The notes under the pieces were generated by a model. It saw nothing but the letters and a program-made list of their open reading frames with translations. It was not told the origin of the DNA and ran no database searches. From positions 44,173,416 to 44,237,415 of the forward strand of contig NC_090245.1 of assembly GCF_037325665.1 (NCBI RefSeq): a stretch of 64,000 nucleotides of DNA, given 5' to 3'. Positions 59,401 to 62,605 of the stretch are shown one piece after another; within the stretch, counting starts at the first letter, position 1; each line of letters begins with the position of its first letter. The DNA is from Littorina saxatilis (taxonomy: Eukaryota; Mollusca; Gastropoda; Littorinimorpha; Littorinidae). The translations under genes and the position numbers were made by a program.

Positions 59401-60363
59401 CACGTAGTGTACGTGGGAGTTTCAGCCCACGAACGCAGAAGAAGAAGAAGAAGAAGAAGATCTGATTTTCCCAGGTTTTTAGAGGTCTTAAAGGGGGGTT
59501 CCACTGTACATCAAGAGATCTTCAAGTTGCAAATGGTGGATCTGGAGTTACGTAGAATTAGGCAAATAATATTATTGAAACAATTAAGCTCTTATATATA
59601 TGACACCTGTCTGGTCATATTTCCATATGAGTTTATGATGTCTTAGACAAATGACACAGTTCCAACACACGAACTCTGGAAATAACTCTGCTTTGTATGG
59701 GTTGCGAAAGAGTGAATACTAGAGTTGCTTTTAGTTTTACTGATGCAAACTTTCCACAAGTGCTCCTTGTCTACATGTTTCAGACACACTCCTCGCTAGT
59801 GACTGGACGATAATGCCACGTGGGAAAGTTTGACTCACATTAAGTAAGAGTATTCACTCTTTTACAACCCATACAAACCCGACAGTCTTTTTCAAACATC
59901 GTCTTTTTCCATATGAATTGATGTCTTAAAAAAGTTCAACTCTTGATCACTATTCTCTACATGTACATACATGTATTTGATTTGCCCAGCAAAATACCTA
60001 TTCCCCCCCTCCCCCCCCCCCCCCCCCACCACAAACACACAAAGAGTGTTACCAAAACACACTTCTCATAATAAATAAATGAATAAATAAATAGATAAAT
60101 GAATACATAAATATTTAAATAAATAAATAAATAAGTAAATAAATAAATAAATACATAAAATCAATCAATCAATGACCCTGTATCAATATCAATCTCCAGT
60201 CCTCTCGGTCTTTCAACATCAGTGACCACGGTCTTTCTCTGTGCCTTGTGGAGAGAGATCATCTCCACGCGATGCCATGAGTACAGTGCACCATCTGCTC
60301 CGGGCTCCGAGTAGCCCATGTTGGTGAAATACAAGTTCCGAGACACCCAGTCCAGTGCCAGAC
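32257..60363 (-). CDS. Chimeric LRP-like/HYR/Sushi single-pass membrane receptor, 5' partial, 23 exons
   Basis: Exons (N to C): 60363-60177, 58907-58667, 55399-55216, 54737-54582, 54010-53839, 53304-53065, 52456-52263, 51563-51357, 50618-50493, 49978-49835, 49391-49245, 48584-48450, 47472-47220, 45845-45655, 44806-44702, 43457-43200, 42444-42205, 39737-39531, 37306-37054, 36316-36129, 35131-34979, 34688-34480, 33318-32257. All phases agree through 22 junctions, giving 1749 aa to the stop; the first exon has a phase-1 acceptor, so signal peptide and earlier exons lie upstream. Most ectodomain introns are phase 1, as in shuffled extracellular proteins. Domains: YWTD propeller-EGF twice, EGF, ephrin-type Cys repeat, Thr/Ser linker, module X, HYR, HYR, Sushi, module X, Cys repeat, transmembrane, tail. 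It is probably a cell-surface receptor or adhesion protein; ligand unknown. The HYR-Sushi-Cys-repeat part recalls SVEP1, the propellers recall LRPs; I know no vertebrate protein with both. Donors of exons 60177 (GTCATT) and 52263 (GTAGCG) are weak. Confidence 0.92.
34480..34688 (-). CDS. Receptor: transmembrane exon
   Basis: Encodes VTFPPIDEMS then the hydrophobic helix KFLIITACTFGVVFLCMVIF (continuing MYL) and a basic stop-transfer segment QYQRQQRQAKQR, so type I topology with the next exon inside the cell. The intron starts GTGGGT and the phase is 0. Confidence 0.9.
34979..35131 (-). CDS. Receptor: ephrin-receptor-type Cys-rich repeat 2, juxtamembrane
   Basis: A 153-bp phase 1-1 exon: PCPIGAYYNMTTGRCRLCAR, then SQLSCHQCSHGFT and TDKEC. 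It is a typical GCC2/GCC3-like repeat (CPxGxYYN...C-x-x-C...C-x-x-C) immediately before the membrane exon. Confidence 0.82.
35345..35605 (-). mobile_element. tRNA SINE, another family
   Basis: On the minus strand a tRNA-like head (GGTGGCAAATAGTGGTTATA, B box GTGTTCGACCCCCAC) leads into a body ending near TTTGGTCGTAGGAG on the plus strand. Single copy in the window. Confidence 0.6.
35757..35860. mobile_element. Foldback element: perfect 45-bp inverted repeat, 14-bp loop
   Basis: Arms 35757-35801 and 35816-35860 (CACCTCAATTTAACTAATAG and onward) pair without mismatch; pairing continues with one indel outside. It lies in the receptor intron just past the 65-bp array. Confidence 0.85.
35909..36168 (-). 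repeat. 65-bp tandem array, 4 copies, including the end of exon 36316-36129 and its donor
   Basis: The unit (containing plus-strand AACCACAGCCGTCAGTGTAG) begins its splice-donor part at 35931, 35996, 36061 and 36126, all alike as far as I can see. The rightmost copy holds the real exon end; the three others lie in the intron. Either a very young duplication, a polymorphic minisatellite, or an assembly error. Confidence 0.9.
36129..37306 (-). CDS. Receptor: unrecognised two-exon module, copy 2
   Basis: Exons 37306-37054 (253 bp, the same length as in copy 1) and 36316-36129 (188 bp) joined in phase 2. Shared with copy 1: QEMSLSFQGPC, LCEWAECSHGN, IHCGPPPPKRRR, MHWNVTIQS, VLNIKLKLMKM, and PLVWACLPGE...DGC. 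The 3' end of the second exon with its donor is repeated three more times downstream at a 65-bp period. Confidence 0.85.
37528..39072 (-). mobile_element. Tc1-like DNA transposon (DD34E), near full length
   Basis: Perfect 30-bp ends (37528-37557 and 39043-39072; starting TATACTGACGTCCAAAAG, and the inverse at the other end), with TA at both borders. The transposase frame runs 38752-37715 minus, 345 codons, interrupted by one in-frame TGA at 38377-38375 where an Arg codon is expected by a single C-to-T change. The receptor intron between exons 37306 and 39531 holds it. Identical TIRs suggest a fairly recent insertion. Confidence 0.93.
37715..38752 (-). pseudogene. Tc1-like transposase with one premature stop
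   Basis: N-terminal paired-type helix-turn-helix (LTSAERERAIGRLEAGDTPE; ISTIYRLLQRF), then the catalytic core: LFSDESRF, HDNARPHTA, and SPDINPIEQFWD, with 34 residues between the second Asp and the Glu. WRRSGCRYA and LMLWGAI are standard for the family. The only defect seen is the TGA at 38377-38375, just before QARLHWAQGHLNW. Confidence 0.9.
39440..39512. mobile_element. CAGTGGAACC MITE, partial
   Basis: Right half of the family (CTTAAAAGGGGGGTTCCACT then GTA) ending 18 bp from the donor of receptor exon 39737-39531. The left half is replaced by an A/T-rich repeat with a C-run. Confidence 0.65.
39531..39737 (-). CDS. Receptor: Sushi-like domain
   Basis: A 207-bp phase 1-1 exon encodes RCNLPSFKHGAVVCRK, CLIQCEAGFVV, FDCRERGE and KKQEACL. 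The Cys-x-x-Pro, HGA, C-x-x-C-x-x-G-(F/Y) and terminal Cys resemble a complement control (Sushi) domain, but the Trp near the third cysteine is missing, so the assignment is moderate. A MITE ends 18 bp into the following intron. Confidence 0.65.
39898..41843 (-). mobile_element. pogo-superfamily DNA transposon, POGK/Passer-like, apparently intact
   Basis: The element has TIRs of at least 21 bp (CCGTAAAAGTCGACCTATAAG and its inverse), flanked by TA on both sides as expected for the Tc1/mariner-pogo target duplication. One open frame, 41496-40198 minus, encodes 432 aa. N-terminus: psq-type helix-turn-helix (YDAAYKLAAIDLAVEKGN...RRWRKQR), then a CENP-B-like helix-turn-helix (SWCCRFLRRKGLSLR), then a DDE core with NMDEVPLTFD, LLVMDSMRAH and YLQPLDIS (about DD35D). 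NKKGESSV and PPMVIFKR resemble human POGK, which is a domesticated relative. It lies in a receptor intron, in the same orientation as the gene. Confidence 0.93.
40198..41496 (-). CDS. pogo-like transposase, 432 aa, no stop or frameshift seen
   Basis: Cut-and-paste transposase of the pogo element that surrounds it. All three catalytic aspartates are visible: in NMDEV, VMDSM and QPLDI. The acidic C-terminal tail (SDTEESDFSGFSASDVE) is typical of the family. No host splice sites are evident around it, so it is read as an autonomous element rather than a host exon. Confidence 0.92.
   Translation of the reverse strand: MPKTRRQAYDAAYKLAAIDLAVEKGNRAAAQQIGVNESMIRRWRKQRGELVKCKKSTKAFRGCKARWPQLENEMEDWVNTQRADGRGVSTVQLRLKARTIATRLKIDDFKGGQSWCCRFLRRKGLSLRARTTLCQQLPPDFQEKMMSFRNYAQEQVAENLIGPQNIINMDEVPLTFDLPLTRTVNKKGESSVALKTTGHEKTHFTCVLSCTASGEKLPPMVIFKRITMPKEKFPRGIVVQVNKKGWMDEKMMDTWLTECYGKRPGGFFRRTKALLVMDSMRAHITEKVKKSVTATNSIIAIIPGGTTKYLQPLDISVNRPFKVVMRDEWERWMVDGEKSFTKTGRMRRATFADVCQWVLKAWDAVKKSTIINGFRKAEIITGADDATDNTTATDSEAESDTSGDSVPEAILNLFISDTEESDFSGFSASDVE
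42205..43457 (-). CDS. Receptor: two HYR-type (hyalin repeat) domains
   Basis: Two phase 1-1 exons. 42444-42205 is a clear HYR domain: RPVFISCPGNVTKKT, FWPKPAAQDNSGSV, VGITTVNYTAADESGN and AECRFSINV, an Ig-like fold with two cysteines. 43457-43200 has the same frame in diverged form: KPYFKACPQSREAFLAPDA, then VILNAFDDSKQRATCQFQVT. HYR domains act in adhesion and commonly adjoin Sushi domains, as here. Confidence 0.83.
42858..43150 (+). mobile_element. tRNA SINE, another family
   Basis: Head GGGGCCCTGGTAGCTCAGGT with B box CGGGTTCGAATCCAGG, tail CCCTAATGGCTTTGCCTTGA then GGGCGCAAAAC. A tail fragment of the same kind lies inverted at 29325-29360. The 220 bp in front (42640-42857) look repeat-like but I cannot assign them. 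Confidence 0.65.
44702..44806 (-). CDS. Receptor: short Gly/Pro/acidic linker exon
   Basis: A 105-bp phase 1-1 exon, LKPAGHIIEGQPDSGAEGG and similar sequence, no cysteine. It is a plausible spacer between the first module and the HYR pair and could be optional, since it is symmetric. Confidence 0.7.
44853..44980. mobile_element. CAGTGGAACC MITE, partial
   Basis: Starts TACAGTGGAACCCCCTCTC and holds the family's interior blocks (GAAAATCAGGTCTTG, AATGGAGATAAGTTTACAG) without the right end. Confidence 0.7.
45198..45571. mobile_element. MITE with about 50-bp TIRs
   Basis: GCTACTAACTACAGCCGAAC at the left, GATTCGGCTGTAGTTAGTAG at the right, both leading inward into CGAACGTTCG. TTAA-like borders. 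Lies next to receptor exon 45845-45655. Confidence 0.75.
45655..47472 (-). CDS. Receptor: unrecognised two-exon module, copy 1
   Basis: Exons 47472-47220 (253 bp) and 45845-45655 (191 bp), joined in phase 2, encode about 148 aa: QEMSLGFIGTC, DLCAWAVCRHGN, ISCAPPPPRRR, FELSWNVSLQN, VLNIKLKLTKM, and PLVWGCLPGE...DGC. Six or so cysteines and a proline-basic hinge (PPPPRRR) are conserved with copy 2 at 36129-37306. It ends in a CLPGE...DGC motif that looks like the start of a Cys-rich repeat. I do not recognise the fold. Confidence 0.85.
46244..47136. mobile_element. CAGTGGAACC MITE split by a 0.74-kb repeat
   Basis: MITE halves at 46244-46354 (TACAGTGGAACCCCCC) and 47098-47136 (AGGTTCCATTGTA) flank a copy of the 0.8-kb repeat family at 46355-47097, so the MITE is the older of the two. 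Confidence 0.75.
46355..47097 (+). repeat. 0.8-kb interspersed repeat family, copy 4
   Basis: Lacks about 100 bp around 46740-46790 against the other copies. Inserted in a CAGTGGAACC MITE. Confidence 0.83.
47591..47705. mobile_element. CAGTGGAACC MITE, partial
   Basis: TACAGTGGACACGCCCCC start and GAGGGAGTCGTACAAGAGGG interior, followed directly by the repeat copy at 47735. Confidence 0.55.
47735..48280 (+). repeat. Repeat with nuclear-receptor-like GGTCA motifs, copy 2 (deletion form)
   Basis: The same element as 4261-4989 without 167 bp (4368-4534 there) and without 8 bp of a GGCC repeat near the end. Elsewhere I saw no difference, so both copies are young. Confidence 0.85.
48450..48584 (-). 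CDS. Receptor: Thr/Ser/Glu-rich linker exon
   Basis: The phase 1-1 exon encodes TETTTSADEETTEMTSEDSS and further acidic Ser/Thr sequence without cysteines. It is probably an extended, O-glycosylated spacer separating the propeller half from the HYR half. The donor GTTGGT is non-optimal. Confidence 0.75.
49245..49391 (-). CDS. Receptor: ephrin-receptor-type Cys-rich repeat 1
   Basis: A single 147-bp phase 1-1 exon with CGKNFYKPQLGNGTCYPCPP then GSVTGDVTTASQCTCTELGT. The spacing C-x-G-x-Y/F...C-x-x-C-P-x-G-S...C-x-C is that of the short GCC2/GCC3 (ephrin-receptor-like) repeats found in SVEP1 and SCUBE proteins. The second repeat, in 35131-34979, follows the same plan. Confidence 0.75.
49635..49803. 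mobile_element. CAGTGGAACC MITE, partial
   Basis: Starts TACAGTGGACCCCCC and holds all interior blocks; the right inverted end is eroded (GGAGGGTCTCAAGAACACT). Confidence 0.65.
49835..50618 (-). CDS. Receptor: EGF pair after propeller 2
   Basis: Two phase 1-1 exons. 50618-50493 encodes NECQAGGSKCDEICVPVP...YHCSCHVGSKLAADNHTC, the EGF that closes propeller 2. 49978-49835 encodes a second EGF-like domain, CNDRCDMNAFC...YQCVCKAGYEGNGKAC, with the CxCxxGYxGNG turn of the classical fold. The intron after the second EGF holds a MITE. Confidence 0.88.
50025..50365 (-). mobile_element. tRNA-derived SINE, type 1b
   Basis: Reverse copy with (TTC)n tail side at 50028 and linker TTAACCCACCAGGCAGCCG near 50320; the head is truncated after the B box. 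It lies in a receptor intron. Confidence 0.78.
50813..50898. mobile_element. MITE fragment with GGTTGGACTGTA end
   Basis: GGTCGTTGTAGATAGGTGGC to GGGCAGGTTGGACTGTA; one-ended fragment of the family at 29459. Confidence 0.55.
51123..51317 (-). repeat. Two 96-bp tandem copies of the end of receptor exon 51563-51357 with its donor
   Basis: The last 57 bp of the exon plus 39 bp of the following intron recur at a 96-bp period downstream; the exon-like parts are 51317-51261 and 51221-51165. Each copy keeps the exon reading frame (AQHLPLPTNLVIYHLGNLSG), a donor (GTGAGT, and a perfect GTAAGT in the far copy) and an AG preceded by CTTGTTTAC. Copies 1 and 2 are nearly identical; the exon itself differs by several bases. 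Confidence 0.85.
51357..54010 (-). CDS. Receptor: second YWTD beta-propeller (4 exons)
   Basis: Exons 54010-53839, 53304-53065, 52456-52263 and 51563-51357. Visible blades: NFLLFTDLNTIQLVSLD, TDTIYWSDLTRKRIYGS, GLAVDTNRQRLYFTGY, HNPRAIHLLTEKKLMFWTEY, WPNAITTQGEDLYVGDG and VVFDHLLFYSDWFTNGVYMV. That is six strands in class-B register, so this propeller looks complete. The 3' end of the last exon is duplicated twice in the following intron (see findings). Confidence 0.88.
51693..51862. mobile_element. CAGTGGAACC MITE, partial
   Basis: TACAGTGGAATCACC start, interior AAAATCAGTCTTAAAAAGG and GGTAAATTTACAGAGG; the right end is lost. Confidence 0.65.
52473..52737. mobile_element. CAGTGGAACC MITE with a truncated SINE in it
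   Basis: MITE starts TACAGTGAAATACACA, 14 bp from the acceptor AG of receptor exon 52456-52263. A SINE tail in minus orientation (52613-52737, (TTC)n then GGGCTGAAACTCCCACG) interrupts it, and the next 8 bases repeat the MITE sequence before it, a likely target duplication (CCTTAAGTTA). Confidence 0.7.
54080..54248. mobile_element. Small element with GGGGCCATATTCA ends
   Basis: GGGGCCATATTCAGGAAGCC at the left and TGAATACGCTCCCA at the right as an imperfect inverse, with an internal palindrome CCGATAGGGGT/ACCCCTATCG. Confidence 0.5.
54294..54500 (-). mobile_element. tRNA SINE, type 2, head-truncated
   Basis: GAGGTTACCCTCATGGAAAT to CCGAGGAGAGTCTGTACAAT; lies just after receptor exon 54737-54582. 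Confidence 0.75.
54582..54737 (-). CDS. Receptor: EGF domain closing propeller 1
   Basis: One phase 1-1 exon encodes CDNPPCSHACVRVP...YQCLCPDQ...FATC, the six-cysteine EGF pattern that follows each propeller in LDLR-family proteins. Confidence 0.85.
54850..55139. mobile_element. TIR element related to 59693-59877
   Basis: TTGGATGTTCTGTGTTGGTG at the left, its inverse at the right, about 46 bp paired. The interior (TTTCCACATGTGCTCCTTGT, CGCTAGTGACTGG) recurs at 59693-59877, which has different ends. Confidence 0.75.
55216..60363 (-). CDS. Receptor: first YWTD beta-propeller (partial, 3 exons)
   Basis: Exons 60363-60177, 58907-58667 and 55399-55216 carry LDLR class-B blades: LALDWVSRNLYFTNMG, LLFYGDWGRNPKIVQSYLDG, SNPNGLTFSDGQLYMADS, and LPMGLAVRGDTLYYTDW. 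Each has the YWTD-like strand (YFTN, YGDW, YTDW) and the following Ile/Val-x-x-x-x-Leu-Asp-Gly segment. About half a six-bladed propeller is present; the other blades must be encoded upstream, outside what I could recognise. Propellers of this type bind protein ligands in LRPs. Confidence 0.88.
56235..57500. other. Receptor intron part: microsatellite, low-complexity C-runs, fragments
   Basis: CA microsatellite 56341-56432; C-rich AAGACC-type degenerate MITE sequence 56940-57110; SINE tail 57178-57292. A run of unique sequence between (56500-56900) has no convincing exon. Confidence 0.5.
57178..57292 (-). mobile_element. tRNA SINE 3' fragment
   Basis: (TTC)n then GGGCTGAAACTCCCACG to GCCATTTAGGCAGCCATG: only the tail third of the type 1 SINE. 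Confidence 0.75.
58957..59510 (+). mobile_element. CAGTGGAACC MITE interrupted by a full-length tRNA SINE
   Basis: Outer MITE from TACAGTGGATC at 58957 to GGTTCCACTGTA near 59508; the SINE (59076-59460) sits in its middle. Confidence 0.8.
59076..59460 (+). mobile_element. tRNA-derived SINE, type 1a, full length
   Basis: The tRNA-like head GGGGATATAACTCAGTCGGT contains the A box; a B box GAGTTCGTCCCCAC follows. The body runs through AGACTCTCCTCGGTGTCCG, CACAAGACCAAGTGCGCACG, GTTCGGTGGGTTATAGAAAC and AAAGCGGCGTATGGCTGCC; it ends in (GAA)n. It is inserted in a MITE. Confidence 0.85.
59693..59877. mobile_element. Short TIR element
   Basis: TTTGTATGGGTTGCGAAAGA against CTCTTTTACAACCCATACAA; interior shared with 54850-55139. 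Confidence 0.72.
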
Positions 60364-60458
60364 CTGAAACAGTGGAAACAGAACTCAGAACTTTATTACA
60401 AAAAGATAAAGGTCTTAGGCTCAGCCTAATTAATCTTCCAACCTGTCCTTTGAAACAG

Positions 60459-60738
60459 AATAAGGTGAGCGGCTCTGCAAGGGTGTGTAAAAGTCTTCCT
60501 TAAATGGAGCTCGAAGTTGACTTCGCAAAGTCATTTTACCAAAAATGCAGTGCCAAAACTACATGCAGTGAGTCTCGTGAAGAAGATTTAAAACAGGGAA
60601 AACAGAATCAGGTGAGCGGCTCTGCAAGGGTGTGTGAACAACTTCCTTAATTGAGCTCAAAGTTGACTTCCCGAAGTCTTTTTACCAAAAATTCAGTGCC
60701 AAAGCTACTTGCAGTGAGCCTCGTGAAGTAGATAATAT
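60459..60738. repeat. Two tandem units of about 145 bp (GAAGTTGACTTCG family)
   Basis: GGTGAGCGGCTCTGCAAGGG to CTCGTGAAG repeats at 60459 and 60605. Single copies at 48290-48370 and 52918-53030. Its continuation after the MITE is at 60972. Confidence 0.7.
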
Positions 60739-60739
60739 A

Positions 60740-60969
60740 TGTGACCCTCCACCACGGAATGAGTCGCATGTCACCTTTGCATGATTTTTATATTTTTACA
60801 TTTTCCTAAAGAGTTTTTTATGCTCTATGCAGTGGTGAAAACCGTTTTAGAAAAGAGCAAAAACTGTTTGAGTTATAAGCCTGTTACCAGACACTCCCCG
60901 TACTTACATTACGCCTAGCGCAGAACCGCGCGAGGTGACATGCGACTCATTTCGTGGTGGAGGGTCACA
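60740..60969. mobile_element. TA-flanked MITE with 37-bp TIRs
   Basis: TGTGACCCTCCACCACGGAA at the left and its inverse at the right, arms of 37 bp with one mismatch, TA on each side. Inserted in a GAAGTTGACTTCG repeat. Confidence 0.85.
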
Positions 60970-61844
60970 TATTACAAAGTCGACTTGGCCAAATTAATAT
61001 CAGGCTTAAAGGATGGTCCACTCACACATGATGAACAAAAAACTCCGGAACCTTTGGCCTGTTGGTCTTATGCAAGGCAAGCAACCTATCCTTTCAAAGA
61101 ACATATTCCTTGAAGGAGGATAACATTAGGTTGTCCCTACCAAAAAGACATTATGACTTTTGACCAACACATTCCTTCATACTTCAAGTTTTTCTTCAAG
61201 AATGTAACTTGTAAGTAAAGCAGCTTCCTCCGTGTATCTTTAAATTCTGGAATAATCACAGAAAGAAAGAAATAAGAAAGAAACGAAAGATACACAATGT
61301 AGACATTTTTACCAAAACCCACAAACACGGACACAAAACAATTAAACCACCAAACAGATGAAAACAATGAATAACAGCAGATAAATGCAATTTTATAAAA
61401 ATGTCAAAACTACCCAAATTGCTTTGGAATCCAGGCTAAATACTAGCAAACTCTCATGCAAAAGCATTTCATCCCGCAATTCTTTCAAAGGATCTCATCA
61501 AATCCAGAAGAATGGCTGAGTGATGACAGCATTATCACGGGCAAACAGGCATGAGGAAAGAGACAGAACAGATCAATAAACACAATATCCTGCAAACTTT
61601 TTGAAGTGGGAACAGCAAGAGCAACTCTCCCTTGGCTCTTGGTGAGAGTTTTTCAGCGACAAAATCAATTGTGTCAATCAGAATGATTGGAGACCGGTCA
61701 CTTCTTGTCAGTTGGGGAAAAGGAGATCTTTCAATGGGCCAGGCATGCTTTTTTAGAAACCAATAAAGAGATCAATAAAACCTGAGGAGGCAGGCAGATC
61801 AATTCAAACTCAATTGCTTGGATTTATAGAACACAGCTATTCAG
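60970..61844. other. Upstream of the first recognised receptor exon: nothing coding seen
   Basis: AT-rich sequence with no YWTD, EGF or other exon I could find on the minus strand. The remaining 62606-64000 holds CA/GT microsatellites (63035-63180, 63868-63990) and unique AT-rich sequence. Earlier receptor exons are probably beyond the window. Confidence 0.5.
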
Positions 61845-62605
61845 TACGTGGAACCCCCCACTTTAAGACCAAAACTCTGAGAAAAACAGGTCTTAGAAAG
61901 GAGAAAGTCTAGAAATGGGGGTATATTTACACAGGTTATCAACAGAACATCAAAAAACCAGGGTCTGAAAAGGGCCAGAGTCTTAACCCTTACACTGGTG
62001 CAATTCTCTAACACATGTTACATAGCCATTGGTTTGTTTGTTTGTTTGTTCGTTCATGGGCTGAAACTCCCACGGCTTTTACGTGTTATACCGTTTTTAC
62101 CCCGCCAATATAGGCAGCCATACGCCGCTTTCGGAGGAAGCATGCTGGGTATTTTCGTGTTTCTATAACCCACCGAACTCTGACATGGATAACAGGATCT
62201 TTTTCGTGCGCACTTGGTCTTGTGCTTGCGTGTACACACGGGGGTGTTCGGACACCGAGGAGAGTCTGCACACAAAGTTGACTCTGAGAAATAAATCTCT
62301 CGCCGAACGTGGGGACGAACTCACGCTGACAGCGGCCAACTGGATACAAATCCAGCGCGCTACCGACTGAGCTATATCCCCGCCATAGCCATTGGTGAAT
62401 TAACAGAGAGAAAAATAAAGAAAAAGGGTCATATAGGTTTTCGCATCCATGGGAGGTAATCGGAACCAACCAAACAGACTGAGCCAGTAGTGCGACATAT
62501 GTCGTGACAACCAGGTGACAGTATACGTAAAGTAGCGCGACATATGTCGCGACAACCAGGCTAAGGGTTAAAATGAGGGGTCTTAAAATGGGGGGTTCCA
62601 CTGTA
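61845..62605. mobile_element. Triple nest: MITE containing a TTAA element containing a SINE
   Basis: Outer ends TACGTGGAACCCCCC at 61845 and GGTTCCACTGTA at 62605. Inside it TTAACCCTTACACTGG at 61983 is mirrored by CCAGGCTAAGGGTTAA at 62571. Inside that, a full-length minus-strand SINE at 62045-62385. Confidence 0.78.
62045..62385 (-). mobile_element. tRNA-derived SINE, type 1a, full length
   Basis: Reverse copy of the SINE at 59076 with the same head (GGGGATATAGCTCAGTCGGT) and body; the tail is not (GAA)n but follows a TTTG microsatellite. Closely similar to the 59076 copy through the whole body. Confidence 0.85.
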
